The translations under genes and the position numbers were made by a program. Shown in pieces: positions 45,249 through 53,793 of a stretch of DNA of 64,000 nt; within the stretch, counting starts at the first letter, position 1, and each line of letters opens with the position of its first letter. The notes under the pieces are model-generated. The model saw nothing but the letters and a program-made list of their open reading frames with translations, was not told where the DNA came from and searched no databases. The stretch comes from an uncultured Flavobacteriaceae bacterium (GTDB lineage Bacteria; Bacteroidota; Bacteroidia; Flavobacteriales; Flavobacteriaceae). The DNA lies in contig CANLWG010000004.1 in the NCBI GenBank assembly GCA_947494715.1, positions 1-64,000 of the forward strand, read 5' to 3'.

Positions 45249-46232
45249 ATGATCTATGATACTATTATGCCACAACCAAATCGCAATTTTGACGGTCAAG
45301 AGTACTGTTATGGTTTCCAAGGGCAGGAGAAAGATTCTGAACTCAAAGGTGAAGGTTTGAGTGTCAACTATAAATACCGTATGCACGATCCACGGATCGG
45401 TCGGTTCTTTGCCGTAGATCCGTTGGCTAGCCAATTTCCGTGGAACTCATCTTATGCGTTCAGTGAAAACAGATTGCTTGACCGTATAGAACCTGAAGGA
45501 CTTGAAAGCAAAATTGTCATAAAAGCAAAGAACCCAAAGGATGACATTGTATTTCAGCGTACGCCTGAAAAAGCAGGAACAAAATGGCAGGCTACCAAAG
45601 CCAGTTTTTATAAGGCATTTGCTGGTCATGACAATTGGATAAAGGGTCAATCCTTGTATAAAAGTTCTACCGAAAACTATACGGGGCCTAGCAATGGAAC
45701 ATTGACCGTTGATGCTACGGGAGGGGTTGCTGAGATTTCATACGAAAAAGGAAGTGCGTTGGAAGTTACCAAACAGTCTTTATCAATGGGAGTCAAGGCC
45801 ATTGATGTCTTTCTCTTTCATCCAGACCCAATGGTTGAAGGTTCACAAAAATTCAAGAATACCATAGACAATTATATTACGATGGTGACTCTACCAATTA
45901 CTTTTGAGACTTTACTGGCGAATCCCAAAAATATTATCAACATTGCTAGTGTCCTTAACGATATAGATGATGTTTCAGGTGGGGAAAAGGGCTCTGTGCT
46001 GATACAATTGGCCGAGGGGAACGATACTGCCGAAACTATTGTGATATTCGCAAAGACCATTACTTCGTTCACAAGTAAAAACAAGTCACTTAAGGAATTT
46101 GCTGTGGACGCAAAAGGCAATAGTGATAAACTTAAAGCCCTCATCAGTACCGCGAAAAACACAAAGGATACTTTTTCAGGTTTGGAAAAAATAAATGATA
46201 ACGTAATCGAAAATAAAAACGATGAACAATAA
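45249..46232 (+). CDS. Orphan RHS tip cassette D
   Basis: A 327-aa frame lacking a signal peptide. RHS homology begins near 45265 ([13 protein letters not shown]) and covers only about 80 residues up to NSSYAFSENRLLDRIEPEG. The unique tip of about 240 residues (KAKNPKDDIVFQRTPEKAG ... YKAFAGHDNWIKGQSLYKSS ... ALEVTKQSLSMGVKAIDVFL) has no recognised family and ends NKNDEQ. It is the shortest RHS-homologous stretch of the intact cassettes, fitting the stepwise shortening along the array. Confidence 0.68.
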   Translation: MIYDTIMPQPNRNFDGQEYCYGFQGQEKDSELKGEGLSVNYKYRMHDPRIGRFFAVDPLASQFPWNSSYAFSENRLLDRIEPEGLESKIVIKAKNPKDDIVFQRTPEKAGTKWQATKASFYKAFAGHDNWIKGQSLYKSSTENYTGPSNGTLTVDATGGVAEISYEKGSALEVTKQSLSMGVKAIDVFLFHPDPMVEGSQKFKNTIDNYITMVTLPITFETLLANPKNIINIASVLNDIDDVSGGEKGSVLIQLAEGNDTAETIVIFAKTITSFTSKNKSLKEFAVDAKGNSDKLKALISTAKNTKDTFSGLEKINDNVIENKNDEQ

Positions 46233-46727
46233 GCCACTTTACCAAACACCTAATTGGGTATTGGATTTTATTCTATTGACCACATTTGCCATAATGGGAA
46301 TTGTACTGGTACTTTCATTAAGTATTTCCACTGCCTTAAAGGTATGCACAGTCCTAGCGGTGATTTTTTTGTGTATTTGATAAGTCAAAGCTCCCTTTAC
46401 AAAGTCTATGTTTATGAAACAGGGATTGAGATACTTTACTATTTAAGATTTAAAGGTCTAAATAGAAGAATAGTTGCCAATAGCCAAATCAAAGAAGTAC
46501 GCTATTATGCATATACATTGAACTCACCAATAAGCCTAAAGGTTTTCTATATGGATAAAATGGGAAAGTGCACTAGTTTTCGTTTCAAGGTAGAGGATTC
46601 GCAAGCTGTGGAATTTCTTAAAATGTATGAGACATTGGGTATTAAAATTTCGGATAGGCCTAAAGGCAGTCTTCATGAAACGGACTTTTATGAACCAAGT
46701 CTAAAACAAAAAGAAAATTATCGATAG
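46222..46727 (+). pseudogene. Putative immunity gene D with frameshift
   Basis: It starts at the ATG in GATGAACAATAA, overlapping cassette D by 11 nt exactly as in cassette B. The first frame gives MNNKPLYQTPNWVLDFILL and two hydrophobic helices, then stops at 46380. The sequence continues in another frame from about 46362 (VYLISQSSLYKVYVYETGIE ... MYETLGIKISDRP) to 46727. The switch coincides with a run of seven T at 46364-46370; one more T would restore a single protein of about 168 aa with two helices and a cytoplasmic domain. It could be a real inactivation, a phase-variable tract or a sequencing error. Confidence 0.6.
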
Positions 46728-47004
46728 GTACAATTGTTCCTCGCTCCATAGCAGTTGCAATGCCGCTACGAGGTAACAGGGTATAGTGTTTTATTAAGAG
46801 GTTTCTGCGGTTTGGTCGCTTTTTTATCTAGTTTAGCAGTGCTCATTTATATAAATGTGGTAGTTTTTCGACATAATATACCCGCAACATATAACAACCA
46901 GAGATAGCGTTATGGCTTTAAATCTCGCCCTGAGCGAAGTCGAAGGGGGCAGGAAATGCAAAGCATTCACCGAACACCGCTAAAAACGAAAGTGATGTGA
47001 GGTA
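46728..47004. other. Spacer before decayed RHS copy
   Basis: No gene is seen. It holds a common flavobacterial dispersed repeat at 46929-46949 and a short palindrome at 46890-46917 around ATAAC/GTTAT. The stretch looks like eroded intergenic DNA at the end of the cassette array. Confidence 0.4.
46929..46949. repeat. Dispersed repeat CCCTGAGCGAAGTCGAAGGG
   Basis: The sequence CCCTGAGCGAAGTCGAAGGG is an interspersed repeat I recognise from many Flavobacteriaceae genomes, usually intergenic. Its function is unknown. Only one clear copy is seen in this window. Confidence 0.55.
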
Positions 47005-47180
47005 AAAGGACTCCGAACTTAAGGGCGAAGGGCTCAGCGTGAACTACAAGTATCGTATGCACGATCCGAGGATCGGGAGGTTCTTAGCCATGCCCCACTT
47101 ACTGCTGAATATCCTTGGAACTCTACTTAGGCATTCTACGAAAACAAAGTGGTAGATTGGGTTGACTTGGAGGGGGCTGA
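47005..47180 (+). pseudogene. Decayed RHS tip cassette E
   Basis: The translation starts [20 protein letters not shown] and PRIGRFLA, then loses frame where DP would follow. In the next frame it reads LTAEYPWNST, a stop (TAG in place of a Tyr codon), then AFYENKVVDWVDLEGAEG. The conserved boundary is thus present, with one frameshift and one nonsense change. What follows has no long open frame and no immunity-like gene. It is the shortest and most eroded copy, at the distal end of the array. Confidence 0.75.
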
Positions 47181-47655
47181 AGGCATAAGGTGGAGCTATA
47201 CGGAGTTACTATTTTGGCCGTTTAGGCAATCATTGATTTTATGTTCATATGTCCTAACTTAGATAAGGATACCATTTCCAGGGATGATTTTATACACTTA
47301 CCAAAATAGCAGTGAATATAGCCTAGGGTGTTACTTTTCTAAGGATTGACTGTCATATACATAGTTTTGATTTTTTTTTGACCGAAGTAAACTTTTAGGT
47401 GGCTTACGGATAGTGTAAAGAAAATTGAAGTATATAAATCCGTAGACAATACCGTTTTGCAACCCCTACGATAAGTCCAATAGAGGTTGTTTTCCGATAC
47501 CAACGGGAAAAGTGACAAGGGTTGGGGAAATGGGAGATTTATTATTCATCCATTTGCTAGGAGGGTTGCAACTTCTATGTCAAGGTGATTAGTCGCATTG
47601 TCGGTACATGCCTACGAATAACAGATTTTAAAGAAATAACCAATTATACAACCGA
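47181..47655. other. Non-coding stretch after the RHS array
   Basis: No convincing gene. A few short open pieces directly after the decayed cassette (SYTELLFWPFRQS) may be the ruin of its tip. The last 60 bases before the next gene are AT-rich and presumably hold its promoter; no clear consensus box is visible. Confidence 0.4.
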
Positions 47656-49203
47656 ATGAAAATACATCATATCATAACCGTATTGGTTTTACTACAAAAT
47701 TTTGTGGTAAGGGCCCAGGAGAAGCAAATGACCTTGCCCAATGAAGAAAAGCTAAAGTTTATAGATTACAATACACATCAAAACGGATTTTTCTCCATTT
47801 TACAACGGGGCAAAAAAAAGATGAAGACCAAATATACCCTGATCAATGAAAACCTTGAAACCATGACCTATACCAGTGCCGAAAAATTGAAGGAACCCCA
47901 GGCCCTGATGAGAACATTTCATTTAAGCATTGCCAATCCCAACCCGTTTGACCGCATCTATTATTCCCATACGGGGAAAAACGTTTTGCACAAGCAATCC
48001 AATACATATTATTTATTGAACGGGACTGAAATTGAATTTGCCAAAAATGACATCAACAACAAAATTGAAGAGAATCCGAATGTGCTCAAATTTGATAACG
48101 GAACACCAAGGGATTTTATATCGAAAGAGTTTTTGACCGATGACTACTTCTTGTCCATCGGCCGACAAGAGGGAGCAAAAAATTTTAATACAGGATACTA
48201 TGCCGCCATGGATATTTATATGTATCGAAAGGACGTTAATAACTTAAAAGAAGACTATCTTAAATTGGAACTACCGAAAGACTGTTGTTTCTTACCCGTT
48301 TTGGATCCCAAGTTGTTTTATTACAACAATAGGTTTTTTATGCTTTCGTACCTCCTAAACGATGGGCAGACCAACAAAAAGTTCAAGCATTATGACCCAG
48401 TGCCCGAGGATCAAGGTAAAACGTATAGGATCGTTACCTATAACTATGGGGCAGAAATAATTTCCGATGTGACCATAGAGGTAAAAAGACCGGAAAATAG
48501 TGATGCTTTCGGATTTACCAATCTTGGTGAGGATTCCTTTCATTATCTTCCGAAAAATAGCGACGGGTCTTCAAGGTTTGGCCCAATGGTAGCGCCCGAA
48601 GCCATGGCACAAATAACATATTACGAAAATGAGGACTGCTTTTACGCGCATTCTCTGCTAAAACAAAACGGAAAGGATGATGCTTTTATGCTCCAAAAAT
48701 TTGATAAAAACGGAAAATTGTTGTGGCATACCTTTCAAGAGCTGTCCGGTTTTAAAACGAATGGTTTCAATATGACATATATGCAGCTGATAATCGACGT
48801 TACCAAGAATTTTGTCGGCATTTCACTGTATAGTTATGGAAGTTATGATCACAACAAATTCTATGTTTTCAGTAAAAGTACCGGACAGTTATTGAACAAA
48901 AAACAATATAACAGACACGAGCTAAAAAAAGTTTTTAATTTTCTCAAGAGCAACAAGGAATATTACTCGGCAATGCTTTTAAAGAACGAGTTTTCCGAAC
49001 ATTTGGCGGTGGACAAGAACACTGTCTTAACGTGTTTGTACGATGCCGAGTACAAAAAATTCATCAAAAACCTATCGGCCACTTCGGAAGATATGGCCCT
49101 TTACACCTATTTTGTTCCATCAGGAGTCATAACGGTTGCCAAACCGGAAAAAAAGAGTGAACTACAATTCTATAAATTCTCTTTGGAAAAAGATGCTGAT
49201 TAG
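47656..49203 (+). CDS. Exported protein of unknown function (515 aa)
   Basis: Signal peptide MKIHHIITVLVLLQNFVVRAQ and a large domain rich in aromatic strands (FYAHSLLKQNGKDDAFMLQK, FDKNGKLLWHTFQELSG, FVGISLYSYGSYDHNKFYVF). The strand-turn pattern suggests a beta-propeller-like fold, but no family is recognised. It stands alone between the RHS array and the secretion operon, with large gaps on both sides, so its link to either is unclear. Confidence 0.6.
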   Translation: MKIHHIITVLVLLQNFVVRAQEKQMTLPNEEKLKFIDYNTHQNGFFSILQRGKKKMKTKYTLINENLETMTYTSAEKLKEPQALMRTFHLSIANPNPFDRIYYSHTGKNVLHKQSNTYYLLNGTEIEFAKNDINNKIEENPNVLKFDNGTPRDFISKEFLTDDYFLSIGRQEGAKNFNTGYYAAMDIYMYRKDVNNLKEDYLKLELPKDCCFLPVLDPKLFYYNNRFFMLSYLLNDGQTNKKFKHYDPVPEDQGKTYRIVTYNYGAEIISDVTIEVKRPENSDAFGFTNLGEDSFHYLPKNSDGSSRFGPMVAPEAMAQITYYENEDCFYAHSLLKQNGKDDAFMLQKFDKNGKLLWHTFQELSGFKTNGFNMTYMQLIIDVTKNFVGISLYSYGSYDHNKFYVFSKSTGQLLNKKQYNRHELKKVFNFLKSNKEYYSAMLLKNEFSEHLAVDKNTVLTCLYDAEYKKFIKNLSATSEDMALYTYFVPSGVITVAKPEKKSELQFYKFSLEKDAD

Positions 49204-49598
49204 TTCCCAAACTTCTGGTAGCGGGGGATAAATATCGATAGTAAGTAGGGTTACAATAAAAACAACACAGCACGATTAAAAGCAGAAAATATGGCATCGC
49301 TGACCGGGAAAAGATGATTATAAATGCTTTATTGGCCACAAGAAATACAAATTCTTATTCAAGAAAACATAAGAAGACCGTCATAACCTTTATTTGAATC
49401 CATACGAAATCACTTTCTACATTTCACAATTCCATTAAAAGTCATTTAGCACTTATTACGTATTTCATCGAAAAAAATCGATAATAGAGATTATAGTTGA
49501 AATATAAATCTTTGATGTTCGTTAGGGATATACCTCACTTAAATTAGGGGGTGGGTCGCACATCCAATGATGTATTAGAGCCAATTTAAAATCTCTTA
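49204..49598. other. Upstream region of the T2SS/T4P-like operon
   Basis: No gene seen. The stretch is AT-rich apart from TTAGGGGGTGGGTCGCACAT near 49540-49560. It must hold the promoter of the following 12-gene operon, but I see no clear TTTG/TAnnTTTG pair. Confidence 0.4.
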
Positions 49599-50636
49599 AT
49601 GAATACTGAAAAGCGTTCAAATAAACTCAAAAAGCTTGGGATGGCCAGGTCATTTCACTCCATACTCTTTCTCGTACTACTTGTTTCGGGTTTTATGGGC
49701 TGTAAATCCATTGAGACACCAATGGACAGAAAAGTAACAAGTGATAAACGGTATAAAGAGGTTCTGTTTGTATCCGACAAAATACCCAATGCCAAGCGCC
49801 ATCGCAAGTACTATTGGTATAAATCCCGAGAAGTCCATTATTCGCAAGATAACTACGGAGGTGAACTTTTGGATGGGGAGTATATTAAATATTATTACTC
49901 CAATCAGTTGGCGGAACGTGGCGGTTTTAAGAATGGGCTCAAAAGGGGAGAATGGACCAAATGGCATGAAAATGGTCAAGTAGCGCAAGTTTCTAAATGG
50001 AAAAATGGCAGGCAAACAGGAAAGTTTGTTTCCCGTGATAGTCTAGGCAATATAATCGCTTATGGCAAATACACAAAAGGTAGAAAAACCGGGAATTGGG
50101 TTTACCCTGAAAAGGGAGAGACTATTTACTTCATAAAAGGTAAAGAATTGACACTAGATTCCGCGCTTACGGATTCTTTGATCAAACCTCCATTCTTTAA
50201 AAGAATTTTCAACAAGAGATATAAGGAGATCAAAAAACGGAACAGGCAAAGAGAAGGTGGCGGCAACAAAGGATTGTTGCAGCCAGTTTCCAATAAAAGG
50301 GATAAGACCCGTGAGGCCAACGAGAAAGACATCACTAAAAAGCGGGATACGGCCAAATCCGGATTTTTCAAAAAAATCTTTAAATGGAATACAAAGGGAA
50401 CAGCTAAAAATGAGGATAAAAAACGACGATTAAGTCAAAAAGAGCGAGAAGAATTAGTCCGTTCCAAACAAGCTACCAAGGAAATCGGAAACAGATCCCA
50501 AAAAATATCCGTGAACCAAATAAAGGCTTCAAAAAAGTTAGGGGAAGAGTCGGAAAACGAGAAGAAGACCAATCTTTTAAAACGGATTTTTGGAAAAGGA
50601 GATACAAATAAAGAAAAAATGGAAAATCAGAAATGA
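49599..50636 (+). CDS. MORN-repeat lipoprotein with basic tail
   Basis: A 345-aa protein with a lipoprotein signal (SILFLVLLVSGFMGC, Cys about 35). MORN/YwqK-type repeats span about residues 85-180 (GEYIKYYYSNQLAERGGFKN, GEWTKWHENGQVAQVSKWKN, GKYTKGRKTGNWVYPEKG). The last 150 residues are very basic and contain three similar amphipathic motifs: FFKRIFNK (about 200), FFKKIFKW (about 256) and LLKRIFGK (about 326). It overlaps the next gene by 4 nt and so is first in the secretion operon. Databases often label such proteins antitoxins; there is no support for that here. A periplasmic scaffold is possible. Confidence 0.7.
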   Translation: MNTEKRSNKLKKLGMARSFHSILFLVLLVSGFMGCKSIETPMDRKVTSDKRYKEVLFVSDKIPNAKRHRKYYWYKSREVHYSQDNYGGELLDGEYIKYYYSNQLAERGGFKNGLKRGEWTKWHENGQVAQVSKWKNGRQTGKFVSRDSLGNIIAYGKYTKGRKTGNWVYPEKGETIYFIKGKELTLDSALTDSLIKPPFFKRIFNKRYKEIKKRNRQREGGGNKGLLQPVSNKRDKTREANEKDITKKRDTAKSGFFKKIFKWNTKGTAKNEDKKRRLSQKEREELVRSKQATKEIGNRSQKISVNQIKASKKLGEESENEKKTNLLKRIFGKGDTNKEKMENQK

Positions 50637-51856
50637 TTAAAGCAGGATCACTTTATTATGCGGTAATGATTTGTGTGCTGGTAGGAATCTGCTGTGCTTC
50701 TTTAATGCTGATAAGTCATTATTCAAGAATACATGCATTGATTTTGCAAACCCATACAGAAATTCTCAATACAAATAACTCCGCCATGAACTATTTCTTG
50801 GGCAAAGTGGATCGTTTAGAGGTTTCAGGCAAAAAAGTAGACTTATTTGAAAATGGTATCGTGAGCGAAGGAAATATTAGCCGTTGGGGTTTTTACAAAG
50901 TACTTAAAGTACGATCTACTTTCAAAAACGATATCATAACCAGGCACAGTCTGCTCGGCATAAAAAACAAGATGGAGTCTGCACTTTATCTAGTAGATAA
51001 CGACAAGCCTTTACAAATGGTAGGAAAAGCTAAAATCAAAGGAGATGCCTATTTGCCCAAAAAAGGCATAAAAAAGGGCTATATAACTTCACAATCCTTC
51101 AGTTCATTTACTTTTTTGGAGGGGAATAAGCTGCGTTCCGGGAATAAGCTGCCAAATATCAACGGCATTTTTTTTAGTCATGACACAGTTGGTCTAAAAA
51201 GCAAACAAGTTTCCGAATTAGAGAATGGCGAAGTGCTTTATAACAGTTTTGACGATGAAACGCTTCATGTTCTAGTCAATACCCCCTCTATGGCGAACAA
51301 AACGATTCTGGGGAATATAATCATTAGCTCAAAGGATTCTTTGTTCATCGGTAAAAATAACAAGTTGGAAGATGTTTTGATTATAGCGCCGATTGTCATT
51401 TTTGAAAAAGGATTTACCGGATCCTTACAAGTGGCAGGTAACGAAAAGGTTGAATTACAGGAAGGTGTGATATTAAAGTACCCCTCAGGAGTCTATATGG
51501 CGGGCGAAAACCCCGAAAAGCGATCGGTAATCCTAAATGGGGACAGCAAGCTTTTAGGGAGCATTGTTGTTTCGGGTACAAGATCAAGCAAGCAAGGGAC
51601 AAGCCTGGTCGTGATAAACAAGGATTCGGAGCTGATCGGGCAGTTGTATTGCAACGGAAGTACACAGTTAAGTGGAAGCGTAATAGGAAGCCTGAGCACG
51701 GATAATTTTTACTTAAAGACCAAAGCATCCACTTATGAAAACTATATAAAAGATGGGACAATAGATTTAAAATCCTTGACAAAAGATTTCATAGGTATTT
51801 CATTTCAGAATTACAAAGACGCCAATGATGTATATGGAATTATTAAAATGTTGTAG
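50633..51856 (+). CDS. GspK/PilX-like protein with beta-rich passenger
   Basis: A 407-aa protein that begins MIKAGSLYYAVMICVLVGIC, a pilin-like N-terminal helix with an Ala-Gly junction but no Glu at position +5, as in GspK-type minor pseudopilins. The rest is rich in short hydrophobic strands and Gly/Asn turns (IILGNIIISSKDSLFIGKNN-like, VSGTRSSKQGTSLVVINKDS, GQLYCNGSTQLSGSVIGS), resembling polymer-forming/beta-helix proteins. It may cap the pseudopilus tip. Overlaps both neighbours. Confidence 0.6.
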   Translation: MIKAGSLYYAVMICVLVGICCASLMLISHYSRIHALILQTHTEILNTNNSAMNYFLGKVDRLEVSGKKVDLFENGIVSEGNISRWGFYKVLKVRSTFKNDIITRHSLLGIKNKMESALYLVDNDKPLQMVGKAKIKGDAYLPKKGIKKGYITSQSFSSFTFLEGNKLRSGNKLPNINGIFFSHDTVGLKSKQVSELENGEVLYNSFDDETLHVLVNTPSMANKTILGNIIISSKDSLFIGKNNKLEDVLIIAPIVIFEKGFTGSLQVAGNEKVELQEGVILKYPSGVYMAGENPEKRSVILNGDSKLLGSIVVSGTRSSKQGTSLVVINKDSELIGQLYCNGSTQLSGSVIGSLSTDNFYLKTKASTYENYIKDGTIDLKSLTKDFIGISFQNYKDANDVYGIIKML

Positions 51857-52181
51857 GGTAAAAGGCAGCTCCATAACGGAGTCTATAATTGCTATGGTCA
51901 TAATTGCCATATGCCTTTCAATTTCAATGGTCGTTGCCGTGAAGGTATTGGATACGGATCGTAACCTTCCTTCCTATAGCGCTGAACAGAAAGTAAAGGA
52001 ATTACTATGGGAAACCAAGAGATTAAAACAATTTGAAAATGAGGATTACTCTTTTTCAGCTTACAAAATAAATAAGGAAGTAGATGAATTATATGCGGAC
52101 CAAGGAATATATAAAGTGAAGTTTACCGTACAAGCGGGAAGAAAACTGGATGAATATAAATATGTCATTGCGAGCCAATAA
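51825..52181 (+). CDS. Minor pseudopilin, GspI/PilV-like
   Basis: A 118-aa protein with a type IV prepilin signal: a short basic leader ending in Gly, then SSITESIIAMVIIAICLSIS, with the conserved Glu at position +5 of the mature protein. The small C-terminal domain fits a minor pseudopilin. ATGs at 51825, 51828 and 51834 are all possible starts; all overlap the upstream gene. Expected to be cleaved by the A24 peptidase encoded further down and to assemble into the pseudopilus tip. Confidence 0.75.
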   Translation: MMYMELLKCCRVKGSSITESIIAMVIIAICLSISMVVAVKVLDTDRNLPSYSAEQKVKELLWETKRLKQFENEDYSFSAYKINKEVDELYADQGIYKVKFTVQAGRKLDEYKYVIASQ

Positions 52182-52668
52182 AGCATATTGTAAGAAAGCA
52201 TTTACGGTGCAAGAACTGGTAGTGAGCTTGGTCATAAGTTCAATCATAATCGGAATGATGTACACCTTATATATACATGTGAACAAACAATTGATCGGAT
52301 ATAACGACGACCAGCGGGAGCTTATGATTTTTAACCAATTTCGTCAAGTTTTATGTAAGGATGTGTTACTCGCAACCCATATAGAACTAAACAACACGAG
52401 AGAATTTACAATTGTGTTTCCGAACGATTCCTATTCCTATAGGATTACGAAAAATTCAATTATAAGAAACAGGAACAATGGGTTTAAAGACACATTTAAT
52501 TTGGAGGTAACACAAATTGAGTTGACAAACGATAAGGTGGAGGAAATGTCCGTGGACAAAGCTATACGATTGCATACCCGGTTGATGGGCGAGGAAATCA
52601 TTTTGTTCGAGGGTAAGACGGGATCAAATGCAAACAGAATAAATGAATTCTACTTAAATGAGCATTAA
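52150..52668 (+). CDS. Minor pseudopilin, GspJ/PilW-like
   Basis: A 172-aa protein whose leader ends KKA and whose helix starts FTVQELVVSLVISSIIIGMM, with Glu at +5. The residue before the cut would be Ala rather than Gly. The soluble domain (FNQFRQVLCKDVLLATHIEL ... FTIVFPNDSYSYRITKNSI) has the PulJ/PilW look. It overlaps the genes on both sides. Confidence 0.75.
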   Translation: MNINMSLRANKAYCKKAFTVQELVVSLVISSIIIGMMYTLYIHVNKQLIGYNDDQRELMIFNQFRQVLCKDVLLATHIELNNTREFTIVFPNDSYSYRITKNSIIRNRNNGFKDTFNLEVTQIELTNDKVEEMSVDKAIRLHTRLMGEEIILFEGKTGSNANRINEFYLNEH

Positions 52669-53788
52669 TATTTCAACATATAAAACGCGGGAGAAGCCCG
52701 TTTCCCAAGGAAAACCATCCGATCTCGGTTTTTTGAAAATGGAATTGAATCACGGCTTTTCGGATAAGAACCGTACAGAATTCTATAAGGAATTTGCTAC
52801 ACTCTTAACCTCTGGTGTTGACTTTAGAAAAGCATTGGAAATATTGAAAAACCAACAGAAGAAAAAAGTACACCAGAGACTTATTGGCGATATCACCGCC
52901 TCGATCATACGAGGTAAATCTTTATTTGAGGCTTTAAAAGACTCGGGAAAATTTACCCCTTATGAGTACTTCAGTATAAAAATTGGGGAAGAGACCAGAA
53001 AATTGGGCGAGGTACTTGCCGGGCTAAGCCAATACTTTGATCGCAAGGTAAAGATGAGGCGACAAATAGTTTCGGTCTTAACGTATCCAGCTTTTGTACT
53101 GGCGCTTACTTTTGGCGTATTGTATTTTATGTTACGTTTTGTGGTACCCATGTTCTCCACTGTTTTTAAACAGTTTGGAAAAGAGTTGCCCAGCTTAACA
53201 AAGAAAATAATACTCCTCTCTGAAAACTTTTCCACAATCACTTTGGTTTTTATAGGAGTACTGGTGTGCCTTATAGGCGGACATCTTTTTTTTAAAAATA
53301 AGGAGGGCTACAGGGCAAGGCAGGCGTGGGTCTTACTAAGAATTCCTTTTTTTGGAAAGTTGACCCAAAAAATATACATCACCCGTTTTTGTCAATCATT
53401 AAGTCTATTACTTGGTGCAAAGACTCCTTTGATAACATCCCTCGATTTGGTCCAAAAAATGATCTTATTCCACCCCTTGGAATCCAGCTTAAAAGAAATA
53501 AAGGCTGATATCGGAAAGGGGGTGCTTTTTTCGGCCGGTTTGGAGAAGCACTCCATTTATGATTTCAAATTGGTTTCCATGGTAAGAGTGGCGGAACAGA
53601 TAAATAAGCTGGACGAAATGTTTGAACGACTGGCATTACAATATGATGAAGAAACACAGCATCAAACAAAAATGATAGGTGTAGTGCTGGAACCAATGAT
53701 AATTGTGATTATTGGTTCCATAGTGGGCGTAGTTCTTATTGCCATGTACTCCCCAATGTTCGATTTGAGTAAAATTTTGCAAAATTAA
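52658..53788 (+). CDS. gspF: T2SS/T4P inner-membrane platform protein GspF/PilC
   Basis: The platform protein that couples the cytoplasmic ATPase to pseudopilus assembly. The 376-aa protein shows two homologous cytoplasmic T2SF domains: FYKEFATLLTSGVDFRKALE with GKSLFEAL, and ITRFCQSLSLLLGAKTPLIT with GVLFSAGLEK. Three membrane helices are present (YPAFVLALTFGVLYFMLRFV, ITLVFIGVLVCLIGGHLFF and the C-terminal IIVIIGSIVGVVLIAMYSPM). Length and order fit the family. Confidence 0.93.
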   Translation: MSINISTYKTREKPVSQGKPSDLGFLKMELNHGFSDKNRTEFYKEFATLLTSGVDFRKALEILKNQQKKKVHQRLIGDITASIIRGKSLFEALKDSGKFTPYEYFSIKIGEETRKLGEVLAGLSQYFDRKVKMRRQIVSVLTYPAFVLALTFGVLYFMLRFVVPMFSTVFKQFGKELPSLTKKIILLSENFSTITLVFIGVLVCLIGGHLFFKNKEGYRARQAWVLLRIPFFGKLTQKIYITRFCQSLSLLLGAKTPLITSLDLVQKMILFHPLESSLKEIKADIGKGVLFSAGLEKHSIYDFKLVSMVRVAEQINKLDEMFERLALQYDEETQHQTKMIGVVLEPMIIVIIGSIVGVVLIAMYSPMFDLSKILQN

Positions 53789-53793
53789 TTGAT

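Noticed and set aside
46254-46727. Independent 157-aa gene starting with TTG at 46254
   Set aside because: The first 35 residues of that frame are not plausible, while the other frame supplies a proper start and two helices. A frameshifted single gene explains both.
46890-46917. Integron attC-like palindrome (ATAAC ... GCGTTAT)
   Set aside because: The arms are only about 5 bp, the GTTRRRY core does not fit, no integron integrase is nearby, and no second site occurs in the array.
49599-50636. YwqK-type antitoxin of a toxin-antitoxin pair
   Set aside because: The label comes from MORN repeats only. The protein is a lipoprotein, has no small toxin partner and is embedded in a secretion operon.
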